A stretch of DNA of 64,000 nt from VFJQ01 sp044226525 (GTDB taxonomy: Bacteria; Verrucomicrobiota; Verrucomicrobiia; Chthoniobacterales; Chthoniobacteraceae): contig JBGAGV010000010.1 in assembly GCA_044226525.1 (NCBI GenBank), positions 62,001 to 126,000 on the forward strand, written 5' to 3'. The notes below the pieces were generated by a model, which made no database searches, had not been told where the DNA came from, and saw only the letters and a program-made list of their open reading frames with translations. Of this stretch, positions 8,020-15,612 are shown piece after piece; within the stretch, counting starts at the first letter, position 1, and every line of letters starts with the position of its first letter. The position numbers and the translations under genes were made by a program.

Positions 8020-10908
8020 TTACGGCTGCGGCTGATAGCGGAACATCCCCGTCTGCGTCGTGCCGCCGGTGAAGATTCCCGCGCCTTCGTTCGTCTTGAT
8101 CAGGATCACGCCGCGATAACTGCGCTTCGTGGCGGCGGTCGGGGTGAATGATCCGGAGAAAAGACCGGTGGAACGATTGGGCGTGAAGGTCAGTGCGGCG
8201 AGCGCTGGATTCATCGGCGGCTCAATCACGACTTTGTCATTCGCGGCTACGCGCACCGTTTGCGCGATCGTCGCGGCGAGGTCGCCTTCGCTGAAAGTGA
8301 AGTCAGCCAGCGGATTCGTGGGAAACGAGAGCATCCGCACGCCTTTCGCGGGTGCGATGAAACGCTGGCCGTCGCTATTGATCATGATGTCGAAGCCGGC
8401 GTTGAAGAGCGGCGTAGGCGTGACCTGCATCGGTTTGATCTGCCGGAACGTCGCGGTCGCATCCGACGAAGCCATGGGCGCAAAGGCGACCTTCCCGCTG
8501 AACGAACCCTTCGGATTGCGATAGAGCGCGACGTTCACCAACGCGGTGGCATCGACGCGGAGTCGCGATGAAAACAGGGTCGAAGTGCCGTCCGGCAGCA
8601 CCCCGGCAAAGCGCAGCTTGCCACTCGAACTGAGTGTCGCACTGAGCCAGCCCGTGCCGTGCGGCTCGGTGGCGCCTCCGGAGCCGGGCAGGCGAAAATT
8701 ATAACGGCCCACCGGTGCATCGGCAAGAGCGCGAGTGGCAAAGGCCGGCCCGGGCACGACCACATAAGCCGTCGGATCGCCCGTCGCTCCCCCGCTCAGC
8801 GTCGCAACGCCGCCAGGCGTGTCGAAATTCAACGTGAGCACAAGATCGGGCATCCCCGAACGACGGAAGGTCTGCGTAAAAACACGCGTGAAATCGGCAC
8901 TGCCACTGAGCACGAAAGCCTTGCCGTTGATGACGAGTCGGCCATGCACGGCGCCATTCGTGCCGATCGATGCGCTGATCGTGCCGACCTTCGTTCCGCC
9001 CTGCGTGACGTCGGTCACATAGGTTCCCCGCACCGGAACAAACGGATTGGTGAGATTGACCGTCGCGGTGGCGAAGCCATTGCGTCCGTCGGTGATCGTG
9101 TAGGTGAAAGTGTCGGTGCCATCGAACGTGGTGCTCGGGGCGTAATTCACGGCCGTCGCGCTAAACGTCACGCGCCCTTTCGCTCCCTGCGTGACAGCGA
9201 TGATTTTGATCGGGTCGCCGTTCGGATCAGAGTCGTTGGCCAGCACGCGCAAGCTCAGGCCGGAGCGAACGGTGAGATTGTCGTCCAACGCGATGGGCGG
9301 ATCGTTCGGCACGCCGGTGATGACCGCGACCAGCACAGCCTGATTCGGCACGGGGCCGCTCGCGTCGATGCGGAAGGTCAGCCGGTCGTTGTCGCTCAAG
9401 GCGCGCGTGCGGCCGTCTTCATCCGCACCGGGATTCAGTCCACCCATCAGCGGCGCGATATTCTGCACGGTGCGCGCGGTGCCCCCGAGCATGATGGAAT
9501 CGCCCTCTTTCAGCACCAGCACGAGCGCGCCGGTCTGGTCCACGGCCCAGATGGAGTTCACCGTATTGAACGCATCCGGCCCGATCGTCGCGCGGAAGGC
9601 CACCTCACCGAGTTTGTTGAACTGGAGGCTCCCGGCATCGAAGCCGATGAACTTCTGTCCGGATGGCAGGCCCGGCGCGTCCATGCCCGTCTGCGCGACC
9701 AGCGTCAGGGAGGCCGGCGTGCCGACCCAGATGCCTTGCGGATTGGCAAAGCCGAAGGCCGTGGCGAGGTTCGCTTGCAGGGCAATTTTGCCGCTGTGAT
9801 TCACGAGGACCGAGTCGAAATTGACGATAGCCGAAAGCCCCCCCGGCAAGGTCTGGCCCTGCCGGCTCAGCAAGGTGGGCGCAGCGCCGCCGGTGGAGAT
9901 CCAGACGCAGTTTGGATTCGTGGGCTGCGTGCCGCCGCTGTCTTCGACCGTGCCGGAAAAAATGAAAGTGCCCGCGTCATTGAACCCCTGCGGCACAAAC
10001 GATCGGTAACGCAGCCCCGCTTCGACTCCGGGCGCCGGGCTTCCGCGGCGCGCGACGAGTTGCATTGTGGTCGCGGCCGTGCCGCGGAAAAGCGCGCGGT
10101 TGTTCAGCGAGGTGACACCGGTGCCGGAGAGCGCGGTATCGAAGAGCACCTGGTTGGCGCCGTTGTAGAGCGCGTCGATGAACAGGCTGTCCGCCACCGC
10201 CTGCGCATACACTGCACCACCACAACCCGGCGCCACGCCCCCTTCGCGGGCCACACTCGTTGGTGCCGTCGGCAGGCCGGCCAGCAGCACGTCGTCATCG
10301 CTCGAAGTCGCCGCGCCACCGAGCAGTGCCTTGAACGCAATCCGGCCCGTGCCATTCGCGAGAATGCGCTGGTTCACCGCGGCATTCGCGAAGGTCTGGA
10401 AGATCCAGCCGGGGTTGTAAATCTCCCCCGTGCCCGGAGCCGGCCGGCTCTCCTGCGCGACCGGGCGCAGTTGGGTGGCCGGGCCAAAGTAGAGCACGCC
10501 GTCGTTCGTTTCATCGATGCCCGTGCCGGCGATGCCGAGAGCGAAGCCGATTCGCCCGCCCGGCCGCGCGATCGGATTCACCAGCAGGTTGCGATATTTC
10601 ACACCTGCCCCGAGACCCGGGGCGATGCCGCTCTCGCGGGCGGCGAGCTGGAGCGAAACGGTCGAGGGGTTGAAAAAGAGGCCCGTGTCGTTGCTGTTAT
10701 CGAGCCCGGCGCCATCCGCATCGCTTACAAAGAGAACCTGCCCCTCCGGCGTGATGCGTGGTTCGGTGAAGGTGGAGAACGTCGCCCCTCCGCCGAAGCC
10801 CGGCGCGGCCTGGCCGGTGCGGGCGAGAACGGATACGATGGCTTCCCCGCGCGCACCCACCGTCGCGGCCACTGCACACAGGACGAACTGAAGGAGAACC
10901 GTCTTCAT
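8020..10908 (-). CDS. Large exported repeat protein with Ig/cadherin-like domain
   Basis: I chose the ATG at 10908 because it begins a clean signal peptide (MKTVLLQFVLCAVAATVGARG). The longer open frame upstream is not protein-like. The 962-residue product has at least seven repeats of about 60-70 residues carrying ARxGxxAPG (for example ARTGQAAPG, AREGGVAPG, AQTGMDAPG) in residues 30-480, each with a beta-rich segment. Such repeats occur in exported Verrucomicrobiota and Planctomycetota proteins. At about 535-620 there is a cadherin/Big-type domain with PIALDDNLTV, VLANDSDPNGD and FTYTITDG. The C-terminal third has a further beta-rich module. It is probably a surface or extracellular adhesion protein; no catalytic motif is visible. 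Confidence 0.75.
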   Translation of the reverse strand: MKTVLLQFVLCAVAATVGARGEAIVSVLARTGQAAPGFGGGATFSTFTEPRITPEGQVLFVSDADGAGLDNSNDTGLFFNPSTVSLQLAARESGIAPGLGAGVKYRNLLVNPIARPGGRIGFALGIAGTGIDETNDGVLYFGPATQLRPVAQESRPAPGTGEIYNPGWIFQTFANAAVNQRILANGTGRIAFKALLGGAATSSDDDVLLAGLPTAPTSVAREGGVAPGCGGAVYAQAVADSLFIDALYNGANQVLFDTALSGTGVTSLNNRALFRGTAATTMQLVARRGSPAPGVEAGLRYRSFVPQGFNDAGTFIFSGTVEDSGGTQPTNPNCVWISTGGAAPTLLSRQGQTLPGGLSAIVNFDSVLVNHSGKIALQANLATAFGFANPQGIWVGTPASLTLVAQTGMDAPGLPSGQKFIGFDAGSLQFNKLGEVAFRATIGPDAFNTVNSIWAVDQTGALVLVLKEGDSIMLGGTARTVQNIAPLMGGLNPGADEDGRTRALSDNDRLTFRIDASGPVPNQAVLVAVITGVPNDPPIALDDNLTVRSGLSLRVLANDSDPNGDPIKIIAVTQGAKGRVTFSATAVNYAPSTTFDGTDTFTYTITDGRNGFATATVNLTNPFVPVRGTYVTDVTQGGTKVGTISASIGTNGAVHGRLVINGKAFVLSGSADFTRVFTQTFRRSGMPDLVLTLNFDTPGGVATLSGGATGDPTAYVVVPGPAFATRALADAPVGRYNFRLPGSGGATEPHGTGWLSATLSSSGKLRFAGVLPDGTSTLFSSRLRVDATALVNVALYRNPKGSFSGKVAFAPMASSDATATFRQIKPMQVTPTPLFNAGFDIMINSDGQRFIAPAKGVRMLSFPTNPLADFTFSEGDLAATIAQTVRVAANDKVVIEPPMNPALAALTFTPNRSTGLFSGSFTPTAATKRSYRGVILIKTNEGAGIFTGGTTQTGMFRYQPQP

Positions 10909-11009
10909 GAGCGCATGCTGTCTTAGCCGCGGATCCGGGCAAGGGCTACTTCTCCTGACCGGCGGGTAGCGTTCCGCATGGCGTCCCACCGGAAGACGCC
11001 CAGTCTGGG

Positions 11010-11540
11010 TCACGCAGCCGGACGCCGTTCCCAACGCCAGACGAGACCTTCGCGCGGATCCATGCCTTCTCCGGCGCGAGTGAAGCCGCACTTGGTCAGC
11101 ACACGCGGTGAGGGGCCATCCTCGGGCAAAGTGTGCGCAAACACGCACCCCACCCCCGGCTGTTTGAGCGCGTGCCGGACCATGGCGTCGGCCGCTTCGG
11201 TCGCGAAGCCGCGACCCCGGTGGGCGGGCGCGATCGAATAACCCATCTCGATCTCGGCTCGAATGGGCGGGCCTTTGTAGCCACCGAGCCCGATCACGAG
11301 CCGCGCGGTGGAATCCACAAACAACAGTGGCGCCCACCAGTGCATTTCGCGCACGGGCGTGCGCCGCAGGCGATCGAGCGAAAACCGGAGGCTATCGGGA
11401 AATTCGTTGAACTTCTCCGCCACGCGCAGGCCGGTCATGAGACTGAACGCCCCTTCCCCCGCAATCAACGCCGTGAGCCATGCTTCACCCGCCGGTTGCA
11501 GCAGCAGACGCGGGGTTTGAATGGACGGGAGCGGGTTCAA
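11010..11540 (-). CDS. GNAT family N-acetyltransferase
   Basis: The product has 176 residues and the GNAT layout of the RimJ/RimL type: an N-terminal strand (IQTPRLLLQP), the acetyl-CoA loop in GRGFATEAADAMVRHAL, and the late motif RVLTKCGFTRAGE. The best start is TTG at 11540, which overlaps the aquaporin stop as TTGA; no ATG lies near the start of the domain. The acceptor substrate is unknown. Together with the aquaporin it forms a two-gene, translationally coupled unit on the minus strand. Confidence 0.8.
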   Translation of the reverse strand: MNPLPSIQTPRLLLQPAGEAWLTALIAGEGAFSLMTGLRVAEKFNEFPDSLRFSLDRLRRTPVREMHWWAPLLFVDSTARLVIGLGGYKGPPIRAEIEMGYSIAPAHRGRGFATEAADAMVRHALKQPGVGCVFAHTLPEDGPSPRVLTKCGFTRAGEGMDPREGLVWRWERRPAA

Positions 11541-12295
11541 TGCAGCGCCGAGTTCAGCCCTGCGGCCAGCAGGGCGCCGACGATCGGCCCCAGCACCGGC
11601 ACCCAGGCGTAGCTCCAGTCGCTGTCGCGCTTGCCGGGGATGGGCAGGAAGGCGTGCGCCAGCCGCGGCCCGAGGTCGCGCGCGGGATTGATCGCATAAC
11701 CGGTCGTGCCGCCGAGCGAGAGACCGATGCCGAAGACCAGCAACGCCACCGGCACCAACCCCAGCGTGCCAAGACCCACCGTGATCGGCTTTTGCGCCGC
11801 GCCCGCATCCGCCGCGGCCGGCCACGAGAAGCTCACGTCGGTCATCAGGAAAATCGGCAGGATCAGCACAAACGTCCCGACCACTTCACAGAAGAACGCC
11901 TGCGGGATACTCCGGATATTTGGGGCGGTGCAAAAACAGGCCAGCTTCCCATCCGCATCGTCCGAGGCCTTGAAGTGTTCGCGGTAGTAAAAGAAAACCA
12001 TCGCCGCGCCCACGATCGCCCCAAGCATCTGCGCTCCGAGGTAACCGGCAACCTGATTCATGGGCAGCTTCCCCGCCGCCGCCATCGCGACCGTCACCGC
12101 CGGGTTCAGATGCGCCCCGCTGAACGGCGCCGTGCAAAACGCCCCAATAAAGACGGCCAGCCCCCATCCGGCGGTGATGACGATCCAGCCGGCGCTGTGG
12201 CCCTTGGTGCGGGCGAGCACGACATTGGCGACGACCCCATTTCCGAAAAGGATGAGGAGGGCAGTGCCGAGAAATTCGGCGAGGTAGGGGGACAT
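11537..12295 (-). CDS. MIP family aquaglyceroporin
   Basis: The 252-residue protein carries both pore boxes of the major intrinsic protein family: HLNPAV (NPA 64-66) and INPARD (NPA 203-205). Asp207 after the second NPAR is typical of glycerol facilitators (GlpF type) rather than strict water channels. Six hydrophobic segments are visible (for example VVGTFVLILPIFLM and PVALLVFGIGLSLGG). It would let glycerol or other small neutral solutes cross the inner membrane. No glycerol kinase or dehydrogenase is adjacent, so the physiological solute remains open. The stop overlaps the TTG start of the acetyltransferase gene. Confidence 0.9.
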   Translation of the reverse strand: MSPYLAEFLGTALLILFGNGVVANVVLARTKGHSAGWIVITAGWGLAVFIGAFCTAPFSGAHLNPAVTVAMAAAGKLPMNQVAGYLGAQMLGAIVGAAMVFFYYREHFKASDDADGKLACFCTAPNIRSIPQAFFCEVVGTFVLILPIFLMTDVSFSWPAAADAGAAQKPITVGLGTLGLVPVALLVFGIGLSLGGTTGYAINPARDLGPRLAHAFLPIPGKRDSDWSYAWVPVLGPIVGALLAAGLNSALH

Positions 12296-12592
12296 AGGGG
12301 GCGATCATGGGAAAAATCAGACAGGTCTGACAAGTCCGACATGCCCCCCCGAAGCGAATGCTAGTCCGACAGCCTCCGGCGGAAAACGAGCTCCTCATCC
12401 CCGGGGGCATGGAATGAACGAAGTGAGCGAATCGGCCCCGGCACAAAAAAGCGGGAACGGACGGAATAGACGAACCCGTCGGTTCGCCAGAGCCGCGATG
12501 GAGGACGAAAAAGCAGGAACATGCGTTCGCCGCCTCCACGCCCAAACGAGTATCCCGCCAAGGCCGGAATCACGCGCCGTCCCCGTTTCCCG

Positions 12593-12633
12593 CTCTGCGG
12601 CCTTTGCGCCCTCAGCGCCCTCTGCGTTGAATT
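12593..12633. repeat. Dispersed-repeat fragment (CGCCCTCAGCGCCC type)
   Basis: The segment is made of near-repeating units (CTCTGCGGCC, TTTGCGCCCTCAGCGCCC, TCTGCGTTG). On the reverse strand it reads as the GCAGAGGGCGCTGAGGGCGC string. From memory, strings of this kind recur in non-coding DNA of many Verrucomicrobiota and Planctomycetota; this has not been checked here. Confidence 0.4.
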
Positions 12634-12652
12634 GCCCGCCTTTCTCCGGCCA

Positions 12653-12820
12653 ACGAACAGACACAATAGACACAATAGACACACTATTTTGCGAGCGGCC
12701 GCTCCGCCGCCTTCACCGCGGCCGGGGAAGACGAACGCCGAAATCGCTTCTCGATTCGCTGTTCGCCGTGCGGCTCGTCGGAGGGGACGAACAGACACAA
12801 TAAACACACTATTTGCGAGC
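12653..12820. repeat. Two copies of an ACGAACAGACACAATA repeat
   Basis: Copy one (12653-12696) and copy two (12787-12820) share ACGAACAGACACAATA, then CACACTATT, then TTGCGAGC. Copy one has an additional GACACAATA-type unit, as expected from slippage in a tandem array. The copies are 90 bp apart and in the same orientation. Confidence 0.6.
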
Positions 12821-12870
12821 CGCGGCACGTGATCGGTGCCATCGACGCCGAGGGCGAGGAGCCGGGCAAC

Positions 12871-12930
12871 TGTGCCAACGTCACACTTCCCCTGCGCTCA
12901 AGTGTGCCAAGAGGTGTGACATGTCACACC
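12871..12930. promoter_or_regulatory. Palindrome cluster upstream of dnaK, possible operator
   Basis: GGTGTGACATGTCACACC at 12913-12930 is an 18-bp perfect palindrome. Just before it, CACACTT (12882-12888) pairs with AAGTGTG (12900-12906), and TGTGCCAA occurs twice (12871 and 12902). The cluster ends 168 bp before the dnaK start. It does not match the CIRCE element (TTAGCACTC-N9-GAGTGCTAA). A regulator-binding site for the heat-shock gene is inferred from symmetry and position only. Confidence 0.4.
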
Positions 12931-13098
12931 TGCCGAGACCGTCGCCACACGGCTCCCGTCTCCTATTTTCCAGAGTAAACTGCCCAAATCCCACCCTTCC
13001 GGCTTGGGCCTTGCTAAACGGGCGGCACACTCAATCCGCTGACGCGGGCGTGCTCAACCCGAGCCGCTCCACCCACCAGCGAAACCATTTTTCTTCAT

Positions 13099-15045
13099 AT
13101 GTCTAAAATCCTCGGTATCGACCTCGGCACGACAAACTCCTGCATGGCCATCATGGATGGCTCGGAGCCGCAGGTCCTCGAAAACAGCGAAGGCGCCCGC
13201 ACGACCCCTTCCATCGTCGCCTTCACCAAGGCCGGCGAACGCGTGGTCGGCCAGGCCGCCAAGCGCCAGGCGGTTACCAATCCGCAGAACACCATCTTCT
13301 CCGTGAAGCGCTTCATGGGCCGCAAGTTCGACGAAGTGCAGGACGAACTGCACCTCGTTCCTTACAAGGTCGTGAAAGCTGCCAATGGCGACGCGCACAT
13401 TCAGGTGAGCGTCGGCGGCGAGACCAAGACCTTCAGCCCGCCGGAAATCAGCGCGATGATCCTCGCCAAGCTCAAGTCCGACGCGGAAGCCAAGCTCGGC
13501 GAAAAGATCACGCAGGCCGTCATTACGGTCCCCGCGTATTTCAACGACTCGCAGCGCAACGCCACGAAGGACGCCGGCAAGATCGCGGGCCTCGAAGTGC
13601 TCCGCATCGTGAACGAACCGACCGCGGCGTCGCTCGCTTACGGCCTCGACAAGAAGTCCGACGAAAAGATCGCTGTGTATGATCTCGGCGGCGGCACCTT
13701 TGATATCTCGGTGCTCGAAATCGGCGACGGCGTCTTCGAAGTGAAGGCCACCAATGGCGACACCCACCTCGGCGGCGACGATTGGGACAACGCCGTCATG
13801 GCGTGGATGTTCAACGAATTTAAGACCGACAGCGGCATCGATCTCACCAAGCAGCCCGACGCCGTGCAGCGCATCAAGGAAGAGGCCGAGAAAGCCAAGA
13901 TCGCCCTCTCGTCCGCGCAGCAATACGACATCAACCTGCCGTTCATCACGGCCGACCAGACCGGGCCGAAGCACATCCAGAAGACGCTCACCCGTTCCAA
14001 GCTCGAGCAGCTCACCGACCCGCTCTTCGAGCGCACGCTCAAGCCGGTCCGCGCCTGCTTGAAGGACGCGGGCCTCAACGAAAAGGAAATCCACGAGCTC
14101 GTCCTCGTCGGTGGCATGACCCGCATGCCGAAGGTCATCGAGACCGCCCGCCAGCTCATCGGCAAGGCGCCGCACCAGGGCGTGAACCCGGATGAAGTCG
14201 TGGCCATCGGCGCGGCCATCCAAGGCGGCGTGCTCCGCGGCGACGTGAAGGACGTGCTCCTCCTCGATGTGACCCCGCTCACCCTGGCGATCGAAACCGC
14301 CGGCGGCGTGGCCACCCCGATGATTCAGCGCAACACGACGATCCCGACGAAGAAGTCGCAGATCTTCTCCACCTACAGCGACAACCAGCCCGGCGTGGAA
14401 ATCGTCGTGCTGCAAGGCGAACGCCCGATGTCGCGCGACAACAAGAAGCTCGGCACCTTCCACCTCGACGGCATCCCGCCGGCCCCGCGTGGCGTGCCGC
14501 AGATCGAAGTGACCTTCGACACCGACGCCAACGGCATCCTCCACGTCAGCGCCAAGGACCTCGGCACCGGCAAGGAGCAGAAGATTTCCATCACCGGCAG
14601 CTCCGGCCTCAGCAAGGAAGAGGTCGAGAAGATGCAGAAGGAAGCCGAGCTCCACGCCGAGGAAGACAAGAAGGCGAAGGAATCCGTCGAAATCCGCAAC
14701 AACGCCGACAACCTCGCCTACCAGTGCGAGAAGCAGCTCAAGGAGCTCGACGGCAAGATCAGCGGCGACCAGAAGACCGACATCGAAGGCAAGATCAACG
14801 CCGTGCGCGAAGCCCTCAAAGGCAGCGACACCGAAGCGATCAAGACCGCCTACACCGACTTGCAGAACAAGTTCCAGAGCGTGAGCGAGGAACTCTACAA
14901 GAACGCCGCCGCCAACGCCCAGGGCGCCCAAGGTGCCGGCCCCGGCCCCGAGCCGCAAGGCGAACGCCAGAGCGGCCCGGCGAAAGATCAGGGTGACGTC
15001 GTCGACGCCGACTTCGAAGTCGTCGACGAGGATAAGAAAAAGTAA
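13099..15045 (+). CDS. dnaK: Molecular chaperone DnaK (Hsp70)
   Basis: This is a full-length Hsp70 of 648 residues. It shows all three family signatures: IDLGTTNS near residue 7, VYDLGGGTFDIS near 193, and LVLVGGMTRMPKV near 335. The substrate-binding part contains LLDVTPLTLAIETAGG and the interdomain region before it. The C-terminus is Gly/Pro/Gln-rich and ends in an acidic VVDADFEVVDEDKKK, close to the usual EEVxD-like end. It is an ATP-dependent folding chaperone of the cytoplasm. The usual partners grpE and dnaJ are not adjacent; groES follows 132 bp downstream. The ATG at 13099 has no clear Shine-Dalgarno sequence in front of it. Confidence 0.98.
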   Translation: MSKILGIDLGTTNSCMAIMDGSEPQVLENSEGARTTPSIVAFTKAGERVVGQAAKRQAVTNPQNTIFSVKRFMGRKFDEVQDELHLVPYKVVKAANGDAHIQVSVGGETKTFSPPEISAMILAKLKSDAEAKLGEKITQAVITVPAYFNDSQRNATKDAGKIAGLEVLRIVNEPTAASLAYGLDKKSDEKIAVYDLGGGTFDISVLEIGDGVFEVKATNGDTHLGGDDWDNAVMAWMFNEFKTDSGIDLTKQPDAVQRIKEEAEKAKIALSSAQQYDINLPFITADQTGPKHIQKTLTRSKLEQLTDPLFERTLKPVRACLKDAGLNEKEIHELVLVGGMTRMPKVIETARQLIGKAPHQGVNPDEVVAIGAAIQGGVLRGDVKDVLLLDVTPLTLAIETAGGVATPMIQRNTTIPTKKSQIFSTYSDNQPGVEIVVLQGERPMSRDNKKLGTFHLDGIPPAPRGVPQIEVTFDTDANGILHVSAKDLGTGKEQKISITGSSGLSKEEVEKMQKEAELHAEEDKKAKESVEIRNNADNLAYQCEKQLKELDGKISGDQKTDIEGKINAVREALKGSDTEAIKTAYTDLQNKFQSVSEELYKNAAANAQGAQGAGPGPEPQGERQSGPAKDQGDVVDADFEVVDEDKKK

Positions 15046-15177
15046 GCGAGCGAGTTCACTGACTTTACCGAAACTCGCCGCGGTTAGCCGTCGCGGAAAC
15101 TAACATTCCCCGGCGGCTGGTCGCGTCGAATCAGTAATCCACAAAACAACAAACCAAACCCAAACTAACTAACCACC

Positions 15178-15471
15178 ATGGCAGTCAACGTTCGTCCCCT
15201 CGGGGATCGCGTCCTCGTCCAGCCTCTCGAAGAGGCGGAAGTGAAAAAAGGCGGCATCATCATCCCCGATACCGCCAAGGAAAAGCCCCAGGAAGGCAAA
15301 GTCGTGGCCCTCGGCACCGGCAAGCGTGACGAAGCGGGCAAAGAAATCCCGTTCACCGTCAAGAAGGGCGACAAGGTCCTCATCAGCAAATACGGCGGCA
15401 CCGAAATCAAAGTCGAAGGCTCGAGCTACCTGATCATGCGCGAGGACGACATCCTCGGCATCATCGGCTAA
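15178..15471 (+). CDS. groES: Co-chaperonin GroES (Hsp10)
   Basis: The 97-residue product starts NVRPLGDRVLVQPLEEAEVK, the family's first strand. The mobile loop follows (KKGGIIIPDTAKEKPQEGKV), and it ends YLIMREDDILGII. It forms the heptameric lid of the GroEL chamber. The leader is rich in A and C with AACTAACTAACC just before ATG and has no purine-rich ribosome site. It sits between dnaK and groEL. There is no CIRCE element in the 132 bp upstream. Confidence 0.97.
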   Translation: MAVNVRPLGDRVLVQPLEEAEVKKGGIIIPDTAKEKPQEGKVVALGTGKRDEAGKEIPFTVKKGDKVLISKYGGTEIKVEGSSYLIMREDDILGIIG

Positions 15472-15490
15472 TTCACCCCGGGAACACTTG

Positions 15491-15578
15491 AAGCAGGAAA
15501 ACAGGAAAACAGGAAAGGCTAACACCAGAGCCGTTTCCGCGTTCTCCGTTCCTTTCCTGTCTTCCTGTTTTCCTGCTT
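15491..15578. repeat. 28-bp inverted repeat between groES and groEL
   Basis: The left arm at 15491-15518 (AAGCAGGAAAACAGG...) and the right arm at 15551-15578 (...CCTGTTTTCCTGCTT) match at 27 of 28 positions with a 32-base loop. The left arm itself is a tandem of GGAAAACA units. The stem is followed by a run of A, not T, on the mRNA strand, so it is not a standard terminator for groES. It would form a long hairpin in a groES-groEL transcript. Confidence 0.8.
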
Positions 15579-15612
15579 AAAAAAAATCTAACTAACCCAC
15601 TACCTAACTAAC

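Larger units (their letters stand above)
12296..13098. other. 803-bp gene-free region with repeat fragments, upstream of dnaK
   Basis: I see no convincing gene here. The open frames are built from low-complexity repeat strings and share no domain with known proteins. The region contains a small TCAGAC/GTCTGA hairpin (12317-12330), a repeat-like segment (12593-12633), two copies of an ACACAATA-type repeat (12653-12696 and 12787-12820), a CGAACC/GGTTCG hairpin (12471-12486), and an 18-bp perfect palindrome with a flanking hairpin close to dnaK (12871-12930). The dnaK promoter should lie in its last 200 bp, but I cannot place it with confidence. Confidence 0.6.

Noticed and set aside
8659..10926. 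A 755-codon plus-strand frame over the 962-residue repeat protein
   Set aside because: Arg-rich shadow; the opposite frame has a signal peptide, regular repeats and an Ig-like domain.
10909..11009. Possible repeat element between the repeat protein and the acetyltransferase gene
   Set aside because: No arm longer than about 6 bp pairs, and there is no second copy in the window.
12653..12820. CRISPR array
   Set aside because: Only two imperfect copies of a short repeat with one spacer-like gap, and no cas gene in the window.
12361..12828. A 155-codon minus-strand frame in the region before dnaK
   Set aside because: It is assembled from repeat strings (translating to low-complexity Cys/Leu and Arg runs) and has no domain.
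13054..14958. A 634-codon open frame antisense to dnaK
   Set aside because: It mirrors dnaK codons and is rich in Leu/Ala/Gly/Val typical of the shadow frame; dnaK has all family signatures.
15491..15578. Transcription terminator between groES and groEL
   Set aside because: The stem is followed by A residues, not a T-run, on the coding strand.
13000..15612. CIRCE/HrcA operator before dnaK, groES or groEL
   Set aside because: No TTAGCACTC-N9-GAGTGCTAA or close variant was found in the leaders.
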